Below are positions 25,820 to 33,961 of a DNA stretch of 46,701 nt, piece after piece (the first letter of the stretch is position 1; each line of letters opens with the position of its first letter). The translations under genes and the position numbers were made by a program. The notes under the pieces are model-generated. The model did not search any database and was not told the origin of the DNA. It worked only from the letters and a program-made list of their open reading frames with translations. Source of the DNA: Rhodobacter sp. NTK016B (GTDB taxonomy: Bacteria; Pseudomonadota; Alphaproteobacteria; Rhodobacterales; Rhodobacteraceae); NCBI RefSeq assembly GCF_017303295.1, contig NZ_JAFKOK010000023.1, forward strand, positions 1-46,701, written 5' to 3'.

Positions 25820-26004
25820 AAAACGAAGCTGCAGCGATGCTGATCCTTGTCTCCAACGAGCACTTCAAGCTCGCGCGCTGGTGGACACTCGCGGCCGCGT
25901 GGGTCTTCGGCCGGCATCGGATCGTCCACCATCTCGGCCGGGAAGCCCGTGTCGCCTTCTGGCGGGGCACGCCCTATCTGCTCACGTTCCGAGAGGTGAC
26001 GTGA
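25816..26004 (+). CDS. Small hypothetical protein between terminase genes
   Basis: A 62-residue basic, aromatic protein (FKLARWWTLAAAWVFGRHRIVHHLGREARVAFWRG). It overlaps its neighbours by 4 and 1 bases. One amphipathic or hydrophobic helix is possible. No family recognised. Confidence 0.5.
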   Translation: MKNEAAAMLILVSNEHFKLARWWTLAAAWVFGRHRIVHHLGREARVAFWRGTPYLLTFREVT

Positions 26005-27422
26005 TGCCAACGCCGGCGCGCCCGGTCATCAATTTCCTTCCCTATCAGCGAGCGTGGATTGCTGACGAAAGCCGCTTCAAGATCGGCATGTTCGCGCGGC
26101 AGACCGGCAAGACCTTCTCTACCGGAGGGGAATGCGCCGATGACTGTTTCAAAGCGTGGATAGAAGATCGGCGGGTACGCTGGGTGATCTTGTCGCGCGG
26201 CGAGCGTCAGGCCGCCGAAATGATGACCGAGGTTATTCAGCCGTTCACGAAGGCCTTTTATGAGGTCTACAATACCCTGTTGAAGGGCGCCGAACCGAAC
26301 TTCTGGCAAGATGAGTTCCGCGCCCCGCAACCGAACGGACCGGATGCCGTCTACAAGTCGCTCGAATGCGGTTTTCCCAACGGAAGCCGGATCACCGCGC
26401 TGCCGGCCAATCCTGACACGGCCAGGGGTTTTTCCGCCAACGTCATTCTTGACGAGTTCGCCTTCCACGCGAAGTCGCGGGCAATCTGGGCTGCGCTGTT
26501 CCCGGTCATCTCGAAGGGCAAGCAGAAGCTGCGCGTGATTTCGACGCCAAACGGCAAGGGCAACAAGTTCTACGAGTTGATGACGGCCGAGGGATCGGTC
26601 TGGTCGCGGCACGTCGTCGACATCTACGAGGCCGTGCGCCAGGGCCTCGATCGTGACGTTGACATGCTGCGTCAGGGCATGGCCGACGAGGATGCGTGGG
26701 CGCAGGAATACGAGCTCCAATGGCTCGACGAGGCGAGCGCCTGGCTCGACTACGACCTGATCTCGGCTTGTGAATCGAACTCGGCCGGCAACCCCGAACT
26801 CTACATGGGCGGGCTCTGCTTCGTGGGCGTCGATATCGCGGCGCGCACCGACCTCTTCGTCATCGTGGTGGTCGAGCTCGTGGGCGACGTCCTCGTCACC
26901 CGCGAGATCATAGCGAAGCGGCGGATATCCTTCGCGGAGCAAGACATGCTTCTGGACGAGGTCATGATGCGGTACCGCGTCGTGCGCGTTCGTATGGACC
27001 AGACCGGCATGGGCGAAAAGCCGGTCGAAGACGCCAAGAGACGTCACGGCTCGGAGCGCGTCGAGGGCATTCTCTTCAGCGCTGCCGCGAAGCTCGACAT
27101 GGCAACCTCGCTGAAAGAGTCGATGCAGGATCGCAAAACGCGGCTGCCGGCCGGCGACCCGGTTCTGCGCGCGGACCTGCACTCGATCAAATCGCAGGTG
27201 GGGATCTCCGGCACGCGCCGCCTGGTAGCGGACGGTGACAGCGACGGGCACGCTGACAGGTTCTGGGCGCTGGCCCTCGCAGTGTCGGCCGCCGAGATGG
27301 ATGTCGAGGCCTACGACTACAGCAGCGTACCCGGGTTGCGGTCCCGGTTTGCCGATCGTGACCAGGACGACGAAGACGATGTCTCGGCCGAACGCTGGGG
27401 ACAACACCAAGGAGCGTGGTAA
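26004..27422 (+). CDS. Terminase large subunit (Mu gp28-like)
   Basis: A 472-residue packaging motor. The ATPase N-domain has a Walker A-like ARQTGKT (residues 31-37) and Walker B VILDEF with Asp150-Glu151. A coupling segment KLRVISTPNGKGN follows. The RNase H-like nuclease domain begins GVDIAARTDLFVIVVVE (Asp277), with MDQTGMGEKPVED and a C-terminal SDGHADRFWALALA acidic motif. It starts at ATG overlapping the previous stop (TGATG) and ends at TAATG shared with the portal gene. Confidence 0.92.
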   Translation: MPTPARPVINFLPYQRAWIADESRFKIGMFARQTGKTFSTGGECADDCFKAWIEDRRVRWVILSRGERQAAEMMTEVIQPFTKAFYEVYNTLLKGAEPNFWQDEFRAPQPNGPDAVYKSLECGFPNGSRITALPANPDTARGFSANVILDEFAFHAKSRAIWAALFPVISKGKQKLRVISTPNGKGNKFYELMTAEGSVWSRHVVDIYEAVRQGLDRDVDMLRQGMADEDAWAQEYELQWLDEASAWLDYDLISACESNSAGNPELYMGGLCFVGVDIAARTDLFVIVVVELVGDVLVTREIIAKRRISFAEQDMLLDEVMMRYRVVRVRMDQTGMGEKPVEDAKRRHGSERVEGILFSAAAKLDMATSLKESMQDRKTRLPAGDPVLRADLHSIKSQVGISGTRRLVADGDSDGHADRFWALALAVSAAEMDVEAYDYSSVPGLRSRFADRDQDDEDDVSAERWGQHQGAW

Positions 27423-29014
27423 TGCTGGTCGATCAGTTTGGCCGCCCCATCAAAAGGGCATCCACATCCGAGATGCTCGAGCGCCAATCGGTTCCGGGCC
27501 TCGGTTCGGTTCGCCAAATCCAGTCCGGTCACCCGGCGGATGGGCTGACACCGCCGCGTCTTGCCGCCGTCCTGAGGGAGGCCGAGACGGGGGATGCTAC
27601 CGCCTATCTCGAACTCGCCGAACAGATGGAGGAGAAGGACCTGCACTACGCGGCCGTGCTTGGGGTACGAAAGCGCGCCATCCGATCGCTAGAGCTCCAG
27701 GTGGACGCCGGGGACGATAGCAATGCTGCGAAGGAAGCCGCGGAGATCGTTCGCAAGTCGCTCGACACGGCCGCAGTCCGGACCTCCCTGATCGACGTCA
27801 TGGATGCCTTGGGCAAAGGGTTCTCTGTCTCCGAGATCCTTTGGGAAAGGGACGGCAACCGGCTGAAGCTCTGCGGGATCGAACTGGTCGACCCGCGTTG
27901 GTTCGAGTTCGATCAGGAAAACGGCCAGCACATCTATCTGCGTGACAATGCCGGTCCTCAGATCCTCCGACCGGACAGCTATCTGATCCATGTCGCCAAG
28001 GCGAAATCGGGCCTTGCCATCCGGGGCGGCCTGGCGCGCCTCGCGGCCTGGGCGTGGCTGTTCAAGAATTACAGCCTGAAGGACTGGGCCATTTTCCTTG
28101 AAGCCTACGGGCACCCTCTGCGCCTCGGCCGGTATGGGCAGCATGCAAAGCCGGAGGAAAAGCAGATCCTGCTCCGCGCCGCGCGCCAGATCGGCGTCGA
28201 TATGGCGGCGATCATCCCGAAGGAGATGGACCTCGAAGTGATTTCGGCCGCGAGCTCCGGCAGCGAAAAGCTCTATGAGGGCAACGCGCGATACTGGGAT
28301 CAGCAGCTGTCCAAAGGGGTGCTTGGCCAGGTTGCCACCACTGACGCCATTGCGGGCGGGCATGCCGTGGGTAAGATCCACGAAGAGGTCCGCAGCGATA
28401 TTCGCGACGCGGATGCCGAGCAGCTGGCCGCGAGTTTGCAGCGCGACGTGGCCGGCGCCCTGGTCCGTCTGAATTTCGCGGACCGGCACCGGGTGCCGCT
28501 GCCGATCATCAGCTTCGTTTCGCCGGAACGGGCCGATCCGAAGCTGATGATGGAGTTGATGGAGAAAGGCCCGAAGGCCGGCCTCAAGATCCCGGTCAGC
28601 CAGATCCGGGAGGTTTTTGCGTTGCGAGAACCCGAAGAGGGGGAAGCCATTCTCGAACCGCCCATGCCGCCGGCAATCCGCCCTGAGGTCCCCGCGCCGA
28701 CGTCCGATCAGATGGCCGCCGGAAACCCCAGCCGCCAGACCGCCGCACGCCAGGAAACGGATCGGCCGAGGGACAGCATCGATGCGTTGGTGGACGATCT
28801 GATCGCAGGCGGCGGGATGCAGCGCGTCATGGACGCGGAGTTCGGTGCGCTGCTCGAAGCGTTGCGCAAAGCTGAAACTGTGGAAGACGTCCAGGACATC
28901 CTCGTGGCATTCGACGCCGAAGACCTCGGGGCTGTGCGCGAGCTCATCGCCAGATCGACCTTTGCCGCACGAATGGCCGGGGAAGCCGGGGCCTCGATCC
29001 AGGACGGATCATGA
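27422..29014 (+). CDS. Portal protein (DUF935, Mu gp29-like)
   Basis: A 530-residue portal of the DUF935 family. Markers are MLVDQFGRPIKR, LRFAAVLREAETGD-like DLHYAAVLGVRKRAI, SEILWERDGNRLKL, FLEAYGHPLRLGRYG and a long C-terminal variable part (AILEPPMPPAIRPE onward). It forms the dodecameric vertex for DNA entry. The ATG overlaps the terminase stop. The last 130 residues are Pro/Glu-rich and helical, typical of the barrel and crown. Confidence 0.92.
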   Translation: MLVDQFGRPIKRASTSEMLERQSVPGLGSVRQIQSGHPADGLTPPRLAAVLREAETGDATAYLELAEQMEEKDLHYAAVLGVRKRAIRSLELQVDAGDDSNAAKEAAEIVRKSLDTAAVRTSLIDVMDALGKGFSVSEILWERDGNRLKLCGIELVDPRWFEFDQENGQHIYLRDNAGPQILRPDSYLIHVAKAKSGLAIRGGLARLAAWAWLFKNYSLKDWAIFLEAYGHPLRLGRYGQHAKPEEKQILLRAARQIGVDMAAIIPKEMDLEVISAASSGSEKLYEGNARYWDQQLSKGVLGQVATTDAIAGGHAVGKIHEEVRSDIRDADAEQLAASLQRDVAGALVRLNFADRHRVPLPIISFVSPERADPKLMMELMEKGPKAGLKIPVSQIREVFALREPEEGEAILEPPMPPAIRPEVPAPTSDQMAAGNPSRQTAARQETDRPRDSIDALVDDLIAGGGMQRVMDAEFGALLEALRKAETVEDVQDILVAFDAEDLGAVRELIARSTFAARMAGEAGASIQDGS

Positions 29015-30312
29015 CGGCAATCGAACTGCTCCCGCTCCCGCATCGGGAAGCCATCGCCTATCTGCGCTCGAAAGGCTTCGCGCCCCCTGAGCAACGCTTT
29101 GACTATCGGGATGTCTGGCTCGAAGAGCACGCCCGGAGCTGGGTCGTGGCGAAAGCGATGCGTGACGACGTCACGCGCGAGATCCGCGATGCCGTCACCC
29201 GCGTCCTCGAAGAGGGCGGAACCGTCCGGGCCGCGATGAATGACCTCGCTCCCAAATTGCAGCGGCTGGGTTGGTGGGGCCGAAGCACGATGCTTGATCC
29301 AGTGACGGGCGAGATGCGGGACGTTCAGCTCGGCTCGATGCGCCGGCTGCGGGTGATCTTCGACACGAATTTGCGCACCGCTCACGCGGCGGGGCACTGG
29401 GCGGCGATCGAGCGGACCAAACGTGGTTTCCCCTATCTGCAGTACATCCAGATAGATCGCCCCACAAAGCGGCACGATCACCGGCGGTTTCACGACAAGA
29501 TCTGGCGTGTTGATGATCCGATCTGGAAGCGGATCTATCCGCCGAATGGCTATTTCTGTGGCTGCCACGTGATCCAACGCACCGAAGGGTGGATGCGCCG
29601 CAACAACCGCACGGTTGATGCGCCGGCCGAGCTTGATGAACGTCCGTGGTCGAATGAGCGGACGGGCGAGATCACCGCCGTACCGCGCGGGGTTGATCCC
29701 GGCTTCGATTCGAACCCGGGGGCGGCCTGGCTTGATATCCGCGAAGCCGTCGATCGCGTCATGCCGGAAGCAGGCATTGAGCAACGCGCCACCGCGCAAG
29801 GTATTCTGAGCGGGCTGCGCGCCCAGACCCTCGCGAGGGGTGCTGAAGGCTTGGCGATCGTGGACGCCGCCGGCCGTCCCACCATGGCCGCATTCGGAAC
29901 CCGGGAGGCACCCACGGCCCTCTCCGTCGAATGGTCGCGGTTGGCGCCAGGCGCCGCCTCTTTTCGGAGCTATGCTGACGAACTCGCCTTTGGCGAAGAC
30001 CTCAGCACCGCATTCGACGTCGGCCTGCGGTCCGTCACCGCGATCACGCCCAGCGGCGCGCTCTGGAGTGCGGAGAACCGTGAAGCGGGCAACACCGCCG
30101 CCCTTTACCAAGCCTTTGAGCGCCAAGCCGCCCGGTATCGTGCAGAGCTCGCCGCGCTGGCAGAGGGCCGTCTCGTCTACACTCACGCCCGGGCGCTTTG
30201 GCTTGAGAAACAGGGCGCCTTGACCTATCGTTACGCCTTGTCGGAGCGTGTTCGGCAAGCTCTGGCGCGTAACGCGGATCTGGTGCGGAGATTGGTCGAG
30301 GCCGCAGAATAG
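29011..30312 (+). CDS. Head morphogenesis protein (Mu gp30/MuF-like) with extra C-terminal domain
   Basis: A 433-residue minor head protein. The MuF core covers about residues 50-205 (MRRLRVIFDTNLRTAHAAGHW, then RHDHRRFHDKIWRVDDPIWKRIYPPNGYFCGCHVI, with the conserved Cys pair). About 190 further residues (245-433) are not part of the core. They begin GLAIVDAAGRPTMAAFG and contain FGEDLSTAFDVGLRSVTAITPSGALW, reminiscent of MuF-fused JAB- or toxin-like domains but without the expected His residues. The extension is unassigned. MuF proteins are packaged and may be ejected with DNA. Confidence 0.85.
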   Translation: MTAIELLPLPHREAIAYLRSKGFAPPEQRFDYRDVWLEEHARSWVVAKAMRDDVTREIRDAVTRVLEEGGTVRAAMNDLAPKLQRLGWWGRSTMLDPVTGEMRDVQLGSMRRLRVIFDTNLRTAHAAGHWAAIERTKRGFPYLQYIQIDRPTKRHDHRRFHDKIWRVDDPIWKRIYPPNGYFCGCHVIQRTEGWMRRNNRTVDAPAELDERPWSNERTGEITAVPRGVDPGFDSNPGAAWLDIREAVDRVMPEAGIEQRATAQGILSGLRAQTLARGAEGLAIVDAAGRPTMAAFGTREAPTALSVEWSRLAPGAASFRSYADELAFGEDLSTAFDVGLRSVTAITPSGALWSAENREAGNTAALYQAFERQAARYRAELAALAEGRLVYTHARALWLEKQGALTYRYALSERVRQALARNADLVRRLVEAAE

Positions 30313-30479
30313 CCCGCACAGGTCAAGCACCGGCAGAAACGCCCTGAGAGGCCGCACGATGCCTTCCGCGCGCCGTTGGCCGCGAACGAACCTCTCGGCC
30401 GGTTTTGAAGGCCCTCAGGCGGTTTTAAACGGTATCTGACACGCCCGCCGCACTCGCCTTCCGTCCCGCGACCCTGAAG

Positions 30480-30530
30480 CCCCCCGAAACAACATCCCAC
30501 GGCCCTGCCTCGGGCGGCTCTGGCATATCC
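30480..30530 (+). promoter_or_regulatory. Late promoter copy 2 (head operon)
   Basis: Matches copy 1 at 23151: CCCCCCGAAAC-a-AC-a-TCCCACGGCC, then 16 bases, then TGGCATATCC. It corresponds in position to Mu PI, upstream of gene I. The predicted -10 CATATC (30524-30529) puts the start at about 30536, the A of the protease ATG. The surrounding gap (30313-30535) holds no gene. Confidence 0.75.
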
Positions 30531-30535
30531 GGGGC

Positions 30536-31552
30536 ATGGAAAAGACCGTTCGCAATATCTGTGCCGTGGCAACGGCTCTGCCCGCCGAGCCCCCCGCCCG
30601 GATTGAGCTGATCCCGGTTGGAGCCTTCAAGACGGCCGACCGCCGCCCGCAGTTCCGGATCGATGATGCAGCGGCCGTGATCGCCGCGAGCCTTGAGCAG
30701 GCCCCGGGCGGGGTTCTTCCGATCGATTTCGACCACCGCTCTTTCGCGTCGAGCGGCACGGCCGACAGCCGCGCGGCGGGCTGGATCACCGGGCTGGAGG
30801 TCGAAGGCGACCGCGTCATGGCCTCGGTCGAATGGACGGAAGACGGCCAAAAGGCTGTCTCGGGGCGGGTCTACCGCTTCATATCACCCGTGTTCAAGAA
30901 CCTGCCCGACGGTCAGGTGGTGCTGATCGAAGGCGCCGGCCTCGTCAACACGCCCGCTCTCCCCCAGCTTCGTCAACTTGCTTCCAAGGAAAATTCGATG
31001 GACCCGATCGAAGAGATCGCGGGCCTGCTCGGCCTTGCCGCCGACAAGCCCGCTGACATCGTGACGCGCGTGACCTCGCTCGTCGCAGCCGAGACGCAGC
31101 TCGCGTCGATCACCAAGGCCGCCAAAGTGGACGGACCCGAGGCCGTGACCCAGATCTGCGCCCGGCTCACCAAGCCGGTTGCCGATCCTGGCGAGTTCGT
31201 GCCGAAAGCCTCGTTCGACGAGCTGCAGACGCAATTCGCCGCGCTTCAGACGACCGTCAAGAACGGCGCGGTGGAAGCCGCGCTCGATCGTGCGCGGGAA
31301 GCCGGCAAGCTCACCCCCGATCTCGAACCGTGGGCCACGCAGCTCGCCGCGAAGGACCTCTCCGAATTCGAGGCCTGGGCCGCCGTGGCGCCGGTGCGTG
31401 TGAACGTCTCGGGGCAGCGCCAGCTCGCGGGCCGTCCGGCTCCGGTGAAAACCGACGCGCTGGACGAGACCGAGCGCCAGGTCGCCTCGCTGATGGGGAT
31501 TGCCGAGGCCGATTTCCTCGCCACCCGCAACGCCGCCGTGAAGGAGCACTGA
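30536..31552 (+). CDS. Prohead protease/scaffold precursor (Mu I-like)
   Basis: A 338-residue protein. The N-terminal half (1-150) is the Mu I-type prohead protease: PARIELIPVGAFKTADRR, VLPIDFDHRSF, AAGWITGLEVEGDRVMASVEWTEDGQKAV, YRFISPVF and GAGLVNTPAL. The C-terminal half (155-338) is the helical scaffold. The start matches family N-termini but has no real Shine-Dalgarno sequence and sits at the predicted transcription start, suggesting a leaderless message. An internal start yields the scaffold alone. Confidence 0.9.
   Translation: MEKTVRNICAVATALPAEPPARIELIPVGAFKTADRRPQFRIDDAAAVIAASLEQAPGGVLPIDFDHRSFASSGTADSRAAGWITGLEVEGDRVMASVEWTEDGQKAVSGRVYRFISPVFKNLPDGQVVLIEGAGLVNTPALPQLRQLASKENSMDPIEEIAGLLGLAADKPADIVTRVTSLVAAETQLASITKAAKVDGPEAVTQICARLTKPVADPGEFVPKASFDELQTQFAALQTTVKNGAVEAALDRAREAGKLTPDLEPWATQLAAKDLSEFEAWAAVAPVRVNVSGQRQLAGRPAPVKTDALDETERQVASLMGIAEADFLATRNAAVKEH
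30998..31552 (+). CDS. Nested scaffold protein (Mu Z-like), internal start
   Basis: An in-frame ATG at codon 155 of the protease gene (MDPIEEIAGLLGL) has AAGGA 7 bases upstream (30986-30990). It would give a 184-residue helical scaffold, equal to the C-terminal half of the precursor. This copies the nested I/Z and lambda C/Nu3 designs. Confidence 0.65.
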   Translation: MDPIEEIAGLLGLAADKPADIVTRVTSLVAAETQLASITKAAKVDGPEAVTQICARLTKPVADPGEFVPKASFDELQTQFAALQTTVKNGAVEAALDRAREAGKLTPDLEPWATQLAAKDLSEFEAWAAVAPVRVNVSGQRQLAGRPAPVKTDALDETERQVASLMGIAEADFLATRNAAVKEH

Positions 31553-31553
31553 C

Positions 31554-31955
31554 ATGACCGCACTGGCCAAGAATACGCCCCGGACCCGCGTTGGCGAAGG
31601 CCGGCGCTTCCAGGATCCGGTTGCCGCCTCGGTCCGGATCTTCAAGGGCGCGATGGTGGCGCTCAATGCCACGGGCTTCGCGCTGCCCGCCGTCACCACC
31701 GCCACCCGGGTTCGGGGAGTCGCCCTGACCGAGGCCGACAACACCGACGGCGCGGCGGGTGACACGAGCGTCGATATCGAGCGCGGCCCGTTCCTGTTCG
31801 CCAACGCCGGGACCAATCCGGTCACCCGCGCCCATATCGGCACCAACGTCTACGTCGTGGACGACAACACCGTCACCTCGTCCGCGACCGACACGATCGT
31901 CGCCGGCAAGTGCCTCGATGTCCTCCCCGAGGGCGTCGTGGTCGAGATCCTCTGA
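31554..31955 (+). CDS. Capsid decoration/cement-like protein
   Basis: A 133-residue beta-rich protein, one base after the protease stop. Features include TPRTRVGEGRRFQDPVAASVRIFKGAMVALNATGFALPAV, RVRGVALTEADNTDGAAGDTSVDIERGPF and a final VVVEIL. The pattern is that of DUF2190-like capsid cement proteins, which occupy this position before the major head gene. Abundant structural role inferred. Confidence 0.75.
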   Translation: MTALAKNTPRTRVGEGRRFQDPVAASVRIFKGAMVALNATGFALPAVTTATRVRGVALTEADNTDGAAGDTSVDIERGPFLFANAGTNPVTRAHIGTNVYVVDDNTVTSSATDTIVAGKCLDVLPEGVVVEIL

Positions 31956-31965
31956 GGAGCATATC

Positions 31966-32862
31966 ATGGACCTGACCCGCGCCGCCCTCGCCGCGTTGAA
32001 CACGGCCTTTTCCACCACCTTCAATACCCGCCTGACCGGCGCGGAAACGACCTACGGGCGCGTTGCGATGACCGTCCGCTCGACCACGCGTACCCAAGCC
32101 TATCCGAAGCTCTCCGAGCTCGGCCCGATGCGCGAATGGGTGGGCGAGCGCTTCGTCGAGCGTCTGGAGACCGACGGGTTCGTCATCACGAACCGCAAGT
32201 TCGAGAAGACGGTCGCCGTCCCGGTCGACGATATCTCGGACGATCAGATCGGCATCTACACGCCGGTCATCTCCGATATGGGTCAGACAGCCGCCGAATT
32301 GCCCGACGATCTGGTCTGGGAACAGCTGGAGAAAGGTTTTTCCACCGAGCACTACGACGGCCAGAATTTCTTCGACACCGACCATCCGGTGCTCGACGAT
32401 GCCGGCGCGGAGATCTCGGTGTCGAACTTTCAGGGCGGCTCGGGCGCGGCTTGGTACCTGATCGACGACAGCCGGCCCATCAGGCCGATCATCTTCCAGG
32501 ACCGCGAAGCCGCCAAGATCACCCCGAAGACCAGCCTGACCGACGAGAACGTCTTCAACCACGACGAATACGTCTGGGGTGCGAAACGGCGCTGCGCTGC
32601 CGGCTTCGGGGCCTGGCAACTCGCCTATGCCTCGCGCCAGACGCTGAACGCCGCGAACTATGCCGCTGCGCGCGCCGCGATGATCGCCATGCGCGGTCAC
32701 CGTGGGCGCAAGCTGAACCTGAAGCCCAAGCTGCTCGTGGTGTCCGCCGCGAACGAAGGGGCCGCGCGCGAACTGCTGATGGCTGAGCGTGACGCCGGCG
32801 GCGCCACCAATGTCTGGCGCAACAGCGCCGAGCTTCACGTCGAAAGTCGCCTGACCATCTGA
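31966..32862 (+). CDS. Major head subunit (Mu gpT-like)
   Basis: A 298-residue capsid protein. Mu T markers are LNTAFSTTFNTRL, TYPKLSELGPMREWVGERF-like SELGPMREWVGERFVERLETDGFVITNRKFEKTVAVP, DDISDDQIGIYTPVI, NFFDTDHPV and RPIIFQDREAAKI. It forms the icosahedral shell. GAGGAGC lies 5 bases before the ATG. A strong hairpin follows at 32891. Confidence 0.94.
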   Translation: MDLTRAALAALNTAFSTTFNTRLTGAETTYGRVAMTVRSTTRTQAYPKLSELGPMREWVGERFVERLETDGFVITNRKFEKTVAVPVDDISDDQIGIYTPVISDMGQTAAELPDDLVWEQLEKGFSTEHYDGQNFFDTDHPVLDDAGAEISVSNFQGGSGAAWYLIDDSRPIRPIIFQDREAAKITPKTSLTDENVFNHDEYVWGAKRRCAAGFGAWQLAYASRQTLNAANYAAARAAMIAMRGHRGRKLNLKPKLLVVSAANEGAARELLMAERDAGGATNVWRNSAELHVESRLTI

Positions 32863-32890
32863 TCGGCCGCACGGCCGGTCGGTTTCCCGA

Positions 32891-32911
32891 GGGGCGGGAC
32901 AATCCCGCCCC
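32891..32911 (+). other. Strong hairpin after the major head gene
   Basis: GGGGCGGGA (32891-32899) and TCCCGCCCC (32903-32911) form a perfect 9-bp stem with a 3-base loop. No T-run follows, so it is probably a partial terminator or an mRNA 3' stabiliser that favours head-protein expression over downstream genes. Confidence 0.6.
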
Positions 32912-32936
32912 GACGATAAGCCGACAGGAGGATCAC

Positions 32937-33410
32937 ATGGCCCGCAAAGCCGCACAGCCCAAGCCTGACCAGACGAAATCCGCCCCTGCGGAAGCGGCGA
33001 AGACCGTCGAGCAGCCCGACGCCAACGAGCCGCACGCCAAGGCCACCAACGGCGCCGAAAAAGACGCCGCTTCGGGGGCGAAGCCCGCGCCCGAAGCGGC
33101 GTCCGGAGAGGAAGACCAGGCACGGAATACCGAGGGCACCAATAAGGCGCGCAGCAATGCGGCCGAGGTGCCGAGCACGCCCACTGCCGAGCATGGGCAA
33201 GAGGCGGCCGGGGGCGACCAGATGCCCCCGGCCGAGACGGCTCCGATGATCGTGGTCACCGGGCCGTCCCGGGGCCGCCGCCGCATCGGGCGCAAGTTCG
33301 GCCCCGAGCCGGTTCTCATCCCGGCCGACAGCGTTTCGGCCGAGGAAATCGCCGCTCTCAAACGTGACCCGGCACTAACCGTGGTGCTTCCGCCCGAGCC
33401 GGACGCCTGA
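32937..33410 (+). CDS. FluMu/HI1506-like head-region protein with low-complexity N-terminus
   Basis: A 157-residue protein. Residues 1-100 are a disordered Ala/Glu/Lys/Pro-rich tract. The C-terminal 55 residues, GPSRGRRRIGRKFGPEPVLIPADSVSAEEIAALKRDPALTVV, resemble the small FluMu N-terminal/HI1506 domain found after the Mu head gene. AGGAGG precedes the ATG. The role is unknown; possibly a minor capsid or connector-associated protein. Confidence 0.7.
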   Translation: MARKAAQPKPDQTKSAPAEAAKTVEQPDANEPHAKATNGAEKDAASGAKPAPEAASGEEDQARNTEGTNKARSNAAEVPSTPTAEHGQEAAGGDQMPPAETAPMIVVTGPSRGRRRIGRKFGPEPVLIPADSVSAEEIAALKRDPALTVVLPPEPDA

Positions 33411-33415
33411 GTTCC

Positions 33416-33443
33416 GTGCGCCGAGGTGGCAGCTTCGGCGCAC
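33416..33443 (+). other. Hairpin between head and connector genes
   Basis: GTGCGCCGA (33416-33424) pairs perfectly with TCGGCGCAC (33435-33443) around a 10-base loop, right after the HI1506-like gene. No T-run. The 115-base gap here has no other feature that I recognise. Confidence 0.55.
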
Positions 33444-33525
33444 CATGCCCTGGTCCAGGGCCTGCCGGTGGGCGGTGAAGATCGCCCCCGGCCACCTGAT
33501 CCACCGCGCAGCCTGAGTGTGCCCG

Positions 33526-33960
33526 ATGTCCTATGCGAGCCTTGCCGAATTCAAGTCCGGGATCCCTGAACGGGATCTGGTGGCGCTGACCGATCTCGAC
33601 CTCACGGCGGAAGGGACCGTGCAGGATGATCGCATCCAGGAAGCGCTCGACGACGCCTCGGCCGAGATCGACAGCTACATCGCCAAGGTGGTGGCACTCC
33701 CGCTCGCAGCGGTCCCCCGCATCCTGAAAGTTGTCTGCCGCGATCTCGCGCTTCATCGGCTCTATGTGAACATCGGCCACGACATGCAGGCTCGCAAGAG
33801 CCTGCGCGACGAGGCCATCGGCTATCTGAAGTCGGTGAGCCGGGGCGAAGCGTCACTCGGAGACGGGGGCGCGGTGCCGGCCGAGATTGTCTCGCCGGGC
33901 GCGCCGATGATCGAAGGCCCAGAACGCCAGATGACCCGCGACGGTCTGAAGGGGTTCTGA
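33526..33960 (+). CDS. DUF1320 (gp36-like) head-tail connector protein
   Basis: A 144-residue protein: YASLAEFKSGIPERDLVALTD, then DDRIQEALDDASAEIDSYIAKVVALPL and VCRDLALHRLYVN. This is the DUF1320 pattern of Mu-like phages, related to head-completion adaptors. The ATG at 33526 was chosen over a GTG three codons upstream. It is followed by the gpG-like gene after one base. Confidence 0.85.
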   Translation: MSYASLAEFKSGIPERDLVALTDLDLTAEGTVQDDRIQEALDDASAEIDSYIAKVVALPLAAVPRILKVVCRDLALHRLYVNIGHDMQARKSLRDEAIGYLKSVSRGEASLGDGGAVPAEIVSPGAPMIEGPERQMTRDGLKGF

Positions 33961-33961
33961 G

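Noticed and set aside
25974-27410. 478-codon leftward open frame
   Set aside because: Antisense to terminase large subunit; no ribosome site or recognisable family.
28708-30357. 549-codon leftward open frame
   Set aside because: Antisense to portal and MuF genes.
30313-30535. Possible terminator at the end of the packaging operon
   Set aside because: GAGAGG/CCTCTC arms exist but are about 40 bases apart with no clean stem or T-run.
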